From a bacterium (GTDB taxonomy: Bacteria; KSB1; UBA2214), in assembly GCA_029560815.1 (NCBI GenBank), contig JAKQKF010000051.1, positions 1 through 6,415 on the forward strand: a DNA stretch of 6,415 nucleotides, written 5' to 3'. Made by a program: the position numbers and the translations under genes. The notes under the pieces were generated by a model. It saw nothing but the letters and a program-made list of their open reading frames with translations, was not told where the DNA came from and searched no databases. This document shows positions 1-5,946 of this stretch, one piece after another (position 1 is the first letter of the stretch; each line of letters opens with the position of its first letter).

Positions 1-53
1 TGCTGGTTCTCGGCTGGATCGGCCTCTTTCTGGCCGGCGGCAGCGTGCAGGCG
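1..53 (+). other. C-terminal part of a Sec signal peptide of the GH29 fucosidase
   Basis: Read in the fucosidase frame from base 3, the peptide is LVLGWIGLFLAGGSVQA followed by ETKK. This is a hydrophobic core, small residues, then Val at -3 and Ala at -1, the standard signal peptidase I pattern. No Cys is present near the cleavage point, so a lipoprotein signal is not indicated. The positively charged start of the peptide and the start codon lie upstream of the window. Confidence 0.8.
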
Positions 54-2045
54 GAGACGAAAAAGGCCTTCAATGAGCGCATGCGCTGGTGGCGCGACGC
101 CAGGTTCGGCATGTTCATCCATTGGGGAGCGTACGCCGTACCGGGCGGCGTCTACAAGGGCAACAACAGCGCCGCTGCTGAATGGATCATGAATGAGGAG
201 AACATCCCGGCCGCGGAGTACGAAGAGTACGCCCGGCAGTTCAATCCGCTCAAGTTTGATGCCAAAGCCTGGGTGCAGCTGGCCAAAGAGGGAGGCGCGA
301 AGTACATCATCATCACCTCCAAACATCACGACGGATTCGCGATGTGGAACTCGCAGGTGAGCGGCTATGATATCGCCGAATTTACCCCTTTCAAACGGGA
401 CGTGCTCAAGGAGCTGGCGGATGCGTGCAAGGCGGCCGGCATCCGCCTTGGCTTTTACTACTCCATCATGGACTGGCACCATCCCGACGCCACCGGTAAG
501 CGCTTTACCGAATATCGTGATAACTATATGAAACCGCAGCTGCGCGAACTCCTCACCGGCTATGGCAAGATCGGCGTGCTCTGGTTTGACGGAGAGTGGA
601 TCAACGAATGGACCGAACCCCAGGGGGCCGAACTCTACAGTTTTGTCCGCCGCCTGCAGCCGGAGATCATCGTCAATAACCGCGTCGGCAAGGGGCGTAA
701 CGGCATGCAGGGGATGAGCCTTGACAACAGCTCGGCCGGCGACTTTGGCACCCCCGAGCAGGAGGTTCTGAGCCAGGGCGGAGCGGCCATGGACTGGGAA
801 AGCTGCATGACCACCAATGACAGCTGGGGATTCAAAAAGTCGGACAATAACTGGAAAAGTTCCACAGCCCTCATCCACAATCTCGTCGACATCGCCGCCA
901 AGGGCGGCAACTATCTGCTCAACCTCGGGCCGGACGGCGAGGGCCTCATTCCCGATGCGGGGCAGGAGCGCTTCCGCGAGATCGGCAAATGGCTCAAGGT
1001 CAACGGGGCGGCTATATATGGAACCAGGTCCCTGCCCGAGTACAGCGAGGGCGCGAATATCCGCTACACCCGCAGCAAGGACGGCAAGACCATCTATGCG
1101 ACCGTGCTGGAGTGGCCGGGGAAGAGCCTGCGCCTGAAATATATCGAGCCGAAGAAAAAGTCCAAAATCTATATGCTTGGCCGCAAGGCCGCTCTCACCT
1201 GGAAAACGAACAGCAGGGGAGAGGTGGTCATCACCCTGCCGGCAGCCCTCCAGCGCGCGGCCAACCGCCCCTGCCGGCACGCCTGGGTTTTCAGGATCAG
1301 TGGACGTCAGCTGCCTGTGGCGGCGGCCCCGCTGATCTCGAGCAGCAGCAAGGCGGGTGTAACCCGCAGCCTCTTTGTCGATTCCGAGCGGGTCACGCTC
1401 AGCCACCCCTCCGAAAAAGCGGTTGTGCACTATACCCTGGACGGCCGGACACCCGGCCAGAATTCCCCGGTTTATGCCGGGCCGATCGACCTGACCGAGG
1501 CCACCGAGATCCAGGCGGTCGCGGTCGAGAAAGGCAAGGTGATCAGTCCGGTCGCCTCCGCCCAGTTCTCCAAAACGACCCGTATCAAACGGCTGGCGCT
1601 GGAAAAGAGTCCCTCGGTCAAGTACCCCGGCTGGGGTGAACTGGGCCTGGTGGACGGCCGGCAGGGGGGCACCGATTACCATGAGAGCGACTGGATCGGT
1701 TTTGAGGGCGAGAATCTCGATGCCACCATCGATCTCGGGGAACAGAAGAGCATCTCCTCCATCCGCCTGAGCTGTCTGGAGGACCAGAACTCCTGGGTCT
1801 TTTTGCCTTCTTCCATCAAACTCCTGACCTCAACAGACGGGGCGGTTTTCGTCCAGACCGCTGAATGGAAGGGGGAGATCCGCCCGGCCGGCGCGGTGGC
1901 GACACGGGAGATTGCCCTTATCATCATGCCCAAGAGCTGCCGCTATCTGCGGCTTCTGGCGGCCAACGCAGGCACCTGCCCCTCCTGGCACAAGGGTGCC
2001 GGCGGCAAGGCCTGGCTATTTGTCGACGAAATCATCATCAACTGA
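1..2045 (+). CDS. Alpha-L-fucosidase, GH29 family, exported, with C-terminal CHB_HEX_C-like and F5/8C-like domains (5' partial)
   Basis: Retaining exo-fucosidase expected to release alpha-linked L-fucose from glycans outside the cytoplasm. The reading frame is open from base 3 and enters from upstream. The first 17 codons form a hydrophobic stretch ending in SVQA, a signal peptide core with a likely cleavage site after base 53, so the GTG at 45 is an internal Val and the true start lies before the window. The GH29 catalytic domain covers about 70-1050: FGMFIHWG at 105-128, KHHDGF at 321-338, LWFDGEW at 579-599 whose Asp (588-590) is the expected nucleophile, and GGNYLLNLGPDGEG near 903-944. 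The acid/base Glu varies in this family and I do not assign it. After a beta-rich segment come a HYTLDG-containing chitobiase C-terminal-like domain (about 1370-1580) and an F5/8-type-C-like domain (about 1610-2042) ending GGKAWLFVDEIIIN. The linkage preference (1,2, 1,3/4 or 1,6) cannot be read from the sequence. The GH109 gene follows 9 nt downstream. Confidence 0.95.
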   Translation, partial: LVLGWIGLFLAGGSVQAETKKAFNERMRWWRDARFGMFIHWGAYAVPGGVYKGNNSAAAEWIMNEENIPAAEYEEYARQFNPLKFDAKAWVQLAKEGGAKYIIITSKHHDGFAMWNSQVSGYDIAEFTPFKRDVLKELADACKAAGIRLGFYYSIMDWHHPDATGKRFTEYRDNYMKPQLRELLTGYGKIGVLWFDGEWINEWTEPQGAELYSFVRRLQPEIIVNNRVGKGRNGMQGMSLDNSSAGDFGTPEQEVLSQGGAAMDWESCMTTNDSWGFKKSDNNWKSSTALIHNLVDIAAKGGNYLLNLGPDGEGLIPDAGQERFREIGKWLKVNGAAIYGTRSLPEYSEGANIRYTRSKDGKTIYATVLEWPGKSLRLKYIEPKKKSKIYMLGRKAALTWKTNSRGEVVITLPAALQRAANRPCRHAWVFRISGRQLPVAAAPLISSSSKAGVTRSLFVDSERVTLSHPSEKAVVHYTLDGRTPGQNSPVYAGPIDLTEATEIQAVAVEKGKVISPVASAQFSKTTRIKRLALEKSPSVKYPGWGELGLVDGRQGGTDYHESDWIGFEGENLDATIDLGEQKSISSIRLSCLEDQNSWVFLPSSIKLLTSTDGAVFVQTAEWKGEIRPAGAVATREIALIIMPKSCRYLRLLAANAGTCPSWHKGAGGKAWLFVDEIIIN

Positions 2046-2050
2046 GGAGG
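2045..2050 (+). promoter_or_regulatory. Shine-Dalgarno sequence of the GH109 gene
   Basis: AGGAGG starts at the last base of the fucosidase TGA stop and lies 4 nt before the ATG at 2055. It fixes that start, and its position suggests translational coupling with the gene before it. Confidence 0.85.
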
Positions 2051-2054
2051 TTTT

Positions 2055-3440
2055 ATGGCTTCTGGAGACCATCCGGAAAGAGAGAACGAGGGGGTAGACC
2101 GGCGATCATTTTTTAAAACGGGCATGCTGGCTGGCCTGGGGGCATTGACGGCCGCTTCTGCTCTGAACCAGTGCAACTCGGCCGCCGGCGGACGCAGCCC
2201 GGCTCCAGCCCAGCTCTTTTCGGTGGCGCCTCTGAAAAAGGTGCGCATCGGCATGGTTGGAGTCGGTTTGCAGGGGACTTCGCACGTGCGCAATTTTCTC
2301 GGCATCCCCGAAGCCCAGATCACGGCGGTCTGCGATATCCGGCCCGATCGCGTAGCGGCCGCCCAGAAACTGATCACTGCGGCGGGTCATCCTGAGCCGC
2401 GCGGCTACAGCCGCAGCAGCACTGATTTCCTCCGCCTCTGCGATGAGGAGGAGCTGGACCTGGTCTTCACGGCGACACCCTGGGAGTGGCACGTCCCGGT
2501 CTGCGTCGCCGCCATGAAGAGCGGCAAACACGCTGCCACCGAAGTACCGGCCGCAGTCACGATCGACGAATGCTGGCAGCTGGTTGAAACCGCGGAAAAG
2601 TATCACAAACACTGCGTCATGATGGAGAACTGCTGCTACGACCGGCAGGAGCTGCTCATCCTCAATCTCGTGCGCAAGGGCATGCTCGGCGAGATCATCA
2701 ACGCCGAAGCGGGCTATCTCCACGACCTGCGCAATGTCAAATTCAACAATGAAAACGAGGCTGTCTGGCGCCTGGCCCACTCCATCAAGCGCGACGGCAG
2801 TCTTTATTCCACCCACGGCCTCGGTCCGGTGGCGCAATGCATGAACATCAACCGGGGAGATCAATTTGATTATCTGGTATCGATGAGCAGCGTCTCGCGC
2901 GGACTGAATCTCTACGCCTCCCGGCTCTACGGCGCAGATGATCCGCGCGCCACACAAAAGTATGCCCTGGGTGACGTCAACACCACCCTGATCCGTACCA
3001 TGCTGGGCAAGACCATCACCCTGATCCATGATACCTCAACGCCGAGACCCTATACCCGCATCAACCGGGTGCAGGGCACGCGCGGCCTGGCTGAGAAATG
3101 GCCGCACCGGGTCTATATCGAGGGCAAGAGCAAGCCCCATCAGTGGGATGATATCGCGGACTATTATCAGGAGCATGACCATCCCCTCTGGCGCGAACTG
3201 GAGCAGAAAGCGGCCGGATCGGGCCATGGCGGCATGGATTTTATCGAGTGTTACCGCCTGGTCCACTGCCTGCTCAACGGCCAGCCGATGGACATGGATG
3301 TCTACGACGCGGCCGCATGGAGCTGTGTCTCGGAGCTGAGCGAGCGCTCGGTGGCGCGCCGGGGCCGGCCCATGGACGTGCCCGATTTCACCCGCGGCCG
3401 CTGGAAAAGCTGGCCCCAGCTCGGGATCATCGCCGGCTGA
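2055..3440 (+). CDS. Tat-exported NAD-dependent alpha-N-acetylgalactosaminidase, GH109 family (Gfo/Idh/MocA fold)
   Basis: 461 aa, a normal length for GH109. The family hydrolyses alpha-GalNAc, including the blood-group A determinant, by an NAD-assisted oxidation-elimination-reduction cycle. Residues 15-40 form a twin-arginine signal (DRRSFFK, then an Ala/Leu/Gly-rich core), consistent with export after folding around NAD. The Rossmann domain starts at about 63, with GVGLQG at 69-74 and an acidic residue at the end of beta-2 in CDIR (Asp94). At 163-167 EVPAA stands where sugar dehydrogenases of this fold have a Lys (EKP), a GH109 feature. From memory of the characterised Elizabethkingia enzyme, Tyr195 (CCYDR), Tyr251 and His254 (YSTHGLGP), and Tyr333 (PYTRIN) match its substrate and catalytic residues. 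The start is fixed by AGGAGG 4 nt upstream. The main alternative is an uncharacterised Tat-exported Gfo/Idh/MocA oxidoreductase, but the GH109 motifs and the glycosidase neighbours argue against it. Specificity for GalNAc is inferred from the family. Confidence 0.9.
   Translation: MASGDHPERENEGVDRRSFFKTGMLAGLGALTAASALNQCNSAAGGRSPAPAQLFSVAPLKKVRIGMVGVGLQGTSHVRNFLGIPEAQITAVCDIRPDRVAAAQKLITAAGHPEPRGYSRSSTDFLRLCDEEELDLVFTATPWEWHVPVCVAAMKSGKHAATEVPAAVTIDECWQLVETAEKYHKHCVMMENCCYDRQELLILNLVRKGMLGEIINAEAGYLHDLRNVKFNNENEAVWRLAHSIKRDGSLYSTHGLGPVAQCMNINRGDQFDYLVSMSSVSRGLNLYASRLYGADDPRATQKYALGDVNTTLIRTMLGKTITLIHDTSTPRPYTRINRVQGTRGLAEKWPHRVYIEGKSKPHQWDDIADYYQEHDHPLWRELEQKAAGSGHGGMDFIECYRLVHCLLNGQPMDMDVYDAAAWSCVSELSERSVARRGRPMDVPDFTRGRWKSWPQLGIIAG
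2097..2180 (+). other. Twin-arginine (Tat) signal peptide of the GH109 protein
   Basis: Residues 15-42 read DRRSFFKTG, then a Gly/Ala/Leu core, then SALNQCNS. The RR pair at 2100-2105 followed by S-F-F-K fits the S/T-RR-x-F-L-K consensus. The n-region is fairly long, with about 15 residues before RR. The exact cleavage site is unclear because no clean A-x-A is present immediately after the core. Confidence 0.8.
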
Positions 3441-3449
3441 AAAATCCGT

Positions 3450-3492
3450 CAAACCTGTTCTGCAAGCCGGGCCTCTCCCCCTGCAAACCTGT
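3450..3492. repeat. 9-bp direct repeat CAAACCTGT
   Basis: CAAACCTGT occurs at 3450-3458 and again at 3484-3492, a 34-nt spacing, with CTGCAA also repeated nearby (3460-3465 and 3481-3486). The two 9-mers are exact. This could be a paired protein-binding site, a remnant of a local duplication, or chance in a short region. Confidence 0.45.
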
Positions 3493-3507
3493 GGAGGGAG
3501 CAGGCCC
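3469..3507 (+). repeat. Imperfect inverted repeat (hairpin) in the intergenic gap
   Basis: GGGCCT (3469-3474) plus CTCCC (3475-3479) can pair with GGGAG (3496-3500) plus AGGCCC (3502-3507), leaving one unpaired C at 3501 and a loop of about 16 nt. This gives an 11-bp GC-rich stem. No T-run follows, so it does not look like a standard intrinsic terminator. It could be an mRNA-processing or stability hairpin, or a copy of a dispersed palindromic repeat. Confidence 0.45.
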
Positions 3508-3560
3508 CGGCCGACCTTGCGCTCCCGTCGGCAGGTAGGGGAACGCCTTACCGCCAAAAT

Positions 3561-3564
3561 GGAG
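3561..3564 (+). promoter_or_regulatory. Shine-Dalgarno sequence of the first GH20 gene
   Basis: GGAG lies 8 nt before the ATG at 3573. This spacing favours that ATG over the adjacent in-frame TTG at 3570. Confidence 0.7.
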
Positions 3565-3572
3565 ATTACTTG

Positions 3573-3629
3573 ATGTGCAGCAGTGCTCGTATCCTGATTC
3601 CGGCACTTGTAGCCCTGCTCTGCGGCTGC
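3573..3629 (+). other. Lipoprotein signal peptide of the first GH20 protein, including Cys19
   Basis: MCSSARILIPALVALLCGC: one Arg, a hydrophobic core, then L-C-G-C. Leu at -3 and Gly at -1 fit the lipobox, while Cys at -2 is less usual. Residue +2 is Ala, so no Asp-type inner-membrane retention signal is seen, which suits an outer-membrane location. Sidedness cannot be told from this. Confidence 0.75.
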
Positions 3630-5942
3630 GCCGGTACCCATAAAATGAACCAGTCCGCTGTTAAAACCGGCCCTGTTCTCATTCCGCTCCCGGCCGGAGT
3701 GACGGAAAAGCCGGGCTGGTTCCGCCTCGATGCTGCGACCGTCATCGCCACGCCCGCAGGCGGTGACCTGCAGGGCGTGCCTGAGTATCTCGCCGGGATG
3801 ATCCGGCGCGGCACCGACCGGCTGCCGGCGCTGGTGAAGGAGGCTGCGCCCGACAGCAATGTCATCGTCCTGGCGCTGACTGAAACAGAAACTGCGCTGG
3901 GCCCGGAGGGATACACCCTCGAGATCACACCCCGTCGTATTCTCATGCAAGCCGCCCGCCCAGCGGGCCTCTTTTACGGCGTCCAGACCCTGCGTCAGCT
4001 CTGGCCCGCAGCATGGGAAGGGCGGATGCCGCCGCTTCCGGCCGAACCCGTCCGGATTCCCTGCCTCTCGATCAGCGACCAGCCGCGCTACAGCTGGCGG
4101 GGGGCGCATCTGGATGTCTCCCGCCATTTTTTTGCCCCTGAATTCATCTACCGCTTTATCGACTATCTGGCGATGAACAAGATGAATATCTTCCATTGGC
4201 ATCTCAACGACGACCAGGGGTGGCGGATCGAGATCAAAAAATACCCCCTTCTGACAGAGGTGGGGGGGTGGCGCGTCGATCGTGACGGCGAGCACTGGAA
4301 CAGGCGGGCGCCGCAGCAGCCGGGCGAAAAGCCCACCTACGGCGGCTACTACAGCCAGGATGAGATCCGCGCGATCGTGGCCTACGCCCGCAGCCGTTTT
4401 ATCACCATCGTCCCCGAGATCGAAATGCCCGGCCATGCCGGGGCCGCCCTGGCCGCCTATCCGCGCTTTTCCTGTACCGGCGGACCCTTCACCGTTCCGC
4501 CCGGCGGCGTCTGGCCGATCGTCAATCTCTACTGTGCCGGGAACGACAGCAGCTTCACCTTCCTCCAGGATATCCTTGATGAAGTGATCGGCCTCTTCCC
4601 CGGCGATTTTATCCATGTCGGCGGCGACGAAGCCGACAAAAGCGAGTGGAAAAAATGCCCCCAATGCCAGGCGCGCATCCGGGAGGAGAATCTCGGCGAC
4701 GAAACCGGACTGCAGAGCTATCTGATCAAGCGGATGGAGCGCTATCTGGCCAGCAGAGGCAAGCGCACGATCGGCTGGGATGAGATCCTCGAAGGGGGAC
4801 TCGCGCCGGGAGCCGCTGTGATGTCCTGGCGCGGCATGCAAGGCGGGATCGACGCCGCTCGCGCCGGCCATGACGTGGTCATGACCCCGACTGATTACTG
4901 CTATTTCGATTACTATCAGGGCCCCGCCGATTCCGAGCCCCTCTCTATCGGCGGCTATCTGCCGCTTGAAACCGTCTACGCTTTTAATCCCACCCCCGCC
5001 GGCCTTACCGATGAAGAGGCGAAACACATCCTTGGCTGCCAGGCCAATCTCTGGACCGAATTCATCTCTACGCCCGAACACGCCGAATATATGCTCTTTC
5101 CCCGCCTGCTCGCCATGGCCGAAGTGGCCTGGTCGCCTCAACCCGCCCGCAGCTGGGAACACTTCCTCGGCCGCCTGACCCCCTTCCTGCCGCGCCTGGA
5201 GGCGATGGAGATCAATTTTTCCCGTTCGCTCTATGCCGTCAAACCCGCACTCGAAAGAAGCAGCGACGGCCGCAGCGCGGTGGTTGTGCTCAGGAGCGCC
5301 GCTCCCTTCGCCGAGATCCACTACACTCTGGACAACTCCGAGCCTGCGGCTTCCTCGCCCCGCTATGAGGGCCCGATTACCCTGAACGGCAGCAGCACGA
5401 TCAAGGCCGGCCTCTTCAGAGACGGCACCCTGCAGGGCAGGATCGTCACCGTTCCCTTTCTGGTCCACAAGGCCTCGGGCGCCAGGGTGGCCTACACCCA
5501 TCCCTGGAGCGATCGCTACCAGGCCGCCGGTGCCATGGCACTGGTCGATGGCCTGACCGGCAGCACCAATTACAGCGACGGCACCTGGCAGGGGTTTGAG
5601 CAGCACGATCTGGAGGTTGTGATCGATCTCGGCAAAAAGACCGCGGTCAAACGCGTCTCCAGCAGCTATCTGGAGAACACCGGCTCATGGATTTTCGCCC
5701 CCCGCCAGGTGAGCTACGCTTTTTCGGACAAGGGAGATAATTTCAAAACGCTGGCGGTTCTGCCGGGCGGCGGGCTGAAGAATGGCAGCGAGATCACCAT
5801 TCACCGCTTTGCGCAGGATTTTAAAGATCTCAAAGCGCGCTTTCTCAAGGTAACCGCGACCAATATCGGCCTTTGCCCCCCTGATCATATCGGGGCCGGC
5901 GGGAAGGCCTGGCTCTTTGTCGATGAAATTTTTGTGGAGTAG
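3573..5942 (+). CDS. Beta-N-acetylhexosaminidase, GH20 family, predicted lipoprotein, with C-terminal CHB_HEX_C-like and F5/8C-like domains
   Basis: 789 aa from the ATG at 3573. Family GH20 removes terminal beta-GlcNAc/GalNAc by substrate-assisted catalysis through the acetamido group. The N-terminus has Arg6, a hydrophobic core and lipobox LCGC, with Cys19 as the likely lipidated residue. The GH20b N-terminal alpha/beta domain is about 35-165. The TIM barrel (about 172-545) shows Arg176 (YSWRG, expected to bind the sugar), HWHLNDDQGWR at 208-218, EMPGH ending in His288, HVGGDEAD with the catalytic pair Asp352-Glu353, GWDE at 401-404, Trp419 (MSWRG), YFDYYQG at 444-450 and WTE at 494-496. No key residue is missing. 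A chitobiase C-terminal-like domain (about 563-635, HYTLD at 583) and an F5/8-type-C-like domain (about 640-789) follow, as in the fucosidase of this cluster. The in-frame TTG at 3570 would add one Met, but the GGAG spacing suits the ATG. The next GH20 gene starts 4 nt after the stop. Confidence 0.96.
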   Translation: MCSSARILIPALVALLCGCAGTHKMNQSAVKTGPVLIPLPAGVTEKPGWFRLDAATVIATPAGGDLQGVPEYLAGMIRRGTDRLPALVKEAAPDSNVIVLALTETETALGPEGYTLEITPRRILMQAARPAGLFYGVQTLRQLWPAAWEGRMPPLPAEPVRIPCLSISDQPRYSWRGAHLDVSRHFFAPEFIYRFIDYLAMNKMNIFHWHLNDDQGWRIEIKKYPLLTEVGGWRVDRDGEHWNRRAPQQPGEKPTYGGYYSQDEIRAIVAYARSRFITIVPEIEMPGHAGAALAAYPRFSCTGGPFTVPPGGVWPIVNLYCAGNDSSFTFLQDILDEVIGLFPGDFIHVGGDEADKSEWKKCPQCQARIREENLGDETGLQSYLIKRMERYLASRGKRTIGWDEILEGGLAPGAAVMSWRGMQGGIDAARAGHDVVMTPTDYCYFDYYQGPADSEPLSIGGYLPLETVYAFNPTPAGLTDEEAKHILGCQANLWTEFISTPEHAEYMLFPRLLAMAEVAWSPQPARSWEHFLGRLTPFLPRLEAMEINFSRSLYAVKPALERSSDGRSAVVVLRSAAPFAEIHYTLDNSEPAASSPRYEGPITLNGSSTIKAGLFRDGTLQGRIVTVPFLVHKASGARVAYTHPWSDRYQAAGAMALVDGLTGSTNYSDGTWQGFEQHDLEVVIDLGKKTAVKRVSSSYLENTGSWIFAPRQVSYAFSDKGDNFKTLAVLPGGGLKNGSEITIHRFAQDFKDLKARFLKVTATNIGLCPPDHIGAGGKAWLFVDEIFVE
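5936..5939 (+). promoter_or_regulatory. Shine-Dalgarno sequence of the second GH20 gene, inside the 3' end of the first
   Basis: GGAG in the last sense codons of the preceding gene lies 7 nt before the ATG at 5947. The overlap implies co-transcription and probable translational coupling. Confidence 0.75.
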
Positions 5943-5946
5943 ATTC

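Larger units (their letters stand above)
3441..3572. other. Intergenic region between the GH109 and GH20 genes
   Basis: This 132-nt gap is the only substantial non-coding stretch in the window. It has a 9-bp direct repeat CAAACCTGT (3450-3458 and 3484-3492), an imperfect hairpin (3469-3507), a weaker possible hairpin (TCCC at 3523-3526 with GGGA at 3539-3542, plus GCG/CGC arms across a C/A mismatch), and the GH20 Shine-Dalgarno at 3561-3564. I see no convincing sigma-70 -35/-10 pair, so I cannot say whether transcription restarts here. No small ORF with a credible start and ribosome binding site is seen. Confidence 0.6.

Noticed and set aside
45..47. GTG as the start codon of the fucosidase
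   Set aside because: The frame stays open upstream and encodes a signal-peptide core, with GTG falling at Val of the SVQA cleavage site. Starting there would remove the export signal, and no Shine-Dalgarno precedes it.
2163..2174. Cys40 of GH109 as a lipoprotein Cys (LNQC)
   Set aside because: Gln at -1 and Asn at -2 do not fit a lipobox, and the signal is of Tat type. A Tat lipoprotein is not supported.
2106..3029. 307-codon open frame on the - strand within the GH109 gene
   Set aside because: It is fully covered by a recognisable + strand gene, has no family motif in its translation and no supported ribosome binding site. It is a composition shadow.
3469..3520. Rho-independent terminator after the GH109 gene
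   Set aside because: A GC-rich stem is present but it is followed by CGGCCGACC rather than a T-run, so intrinsic termination is not supported.
3570..3572. TTG as the start of the first GH20 gene
   Set aside because: An ATG follows immediately at 3573 with better spacing to GGAG at 3561-3564. The difference is one residue.
4244..4268. C5 and G7 tracts inside the GH20 gene as a phase-variation or hairpin element
   Set aside because: The G7 run encodes the conserved VGGW motif of GH20 and is explained by GC-rich codon choice. Seven bases is short for a contingency tract and the frame is intact.
3036..5606. Very long open frame (856 codons) on the - strand opposite GH109 and the first GH20 gene
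   Set aside because: It lies antisense to two genes with clear catalytic motifs, crosses their intergenic gap, shows low-complexity Gly/Ala/Asp/Arg-rich translation and no recognisable domain. Long antisense frames are expected opposite GC-rich genes with strong third-position bias.
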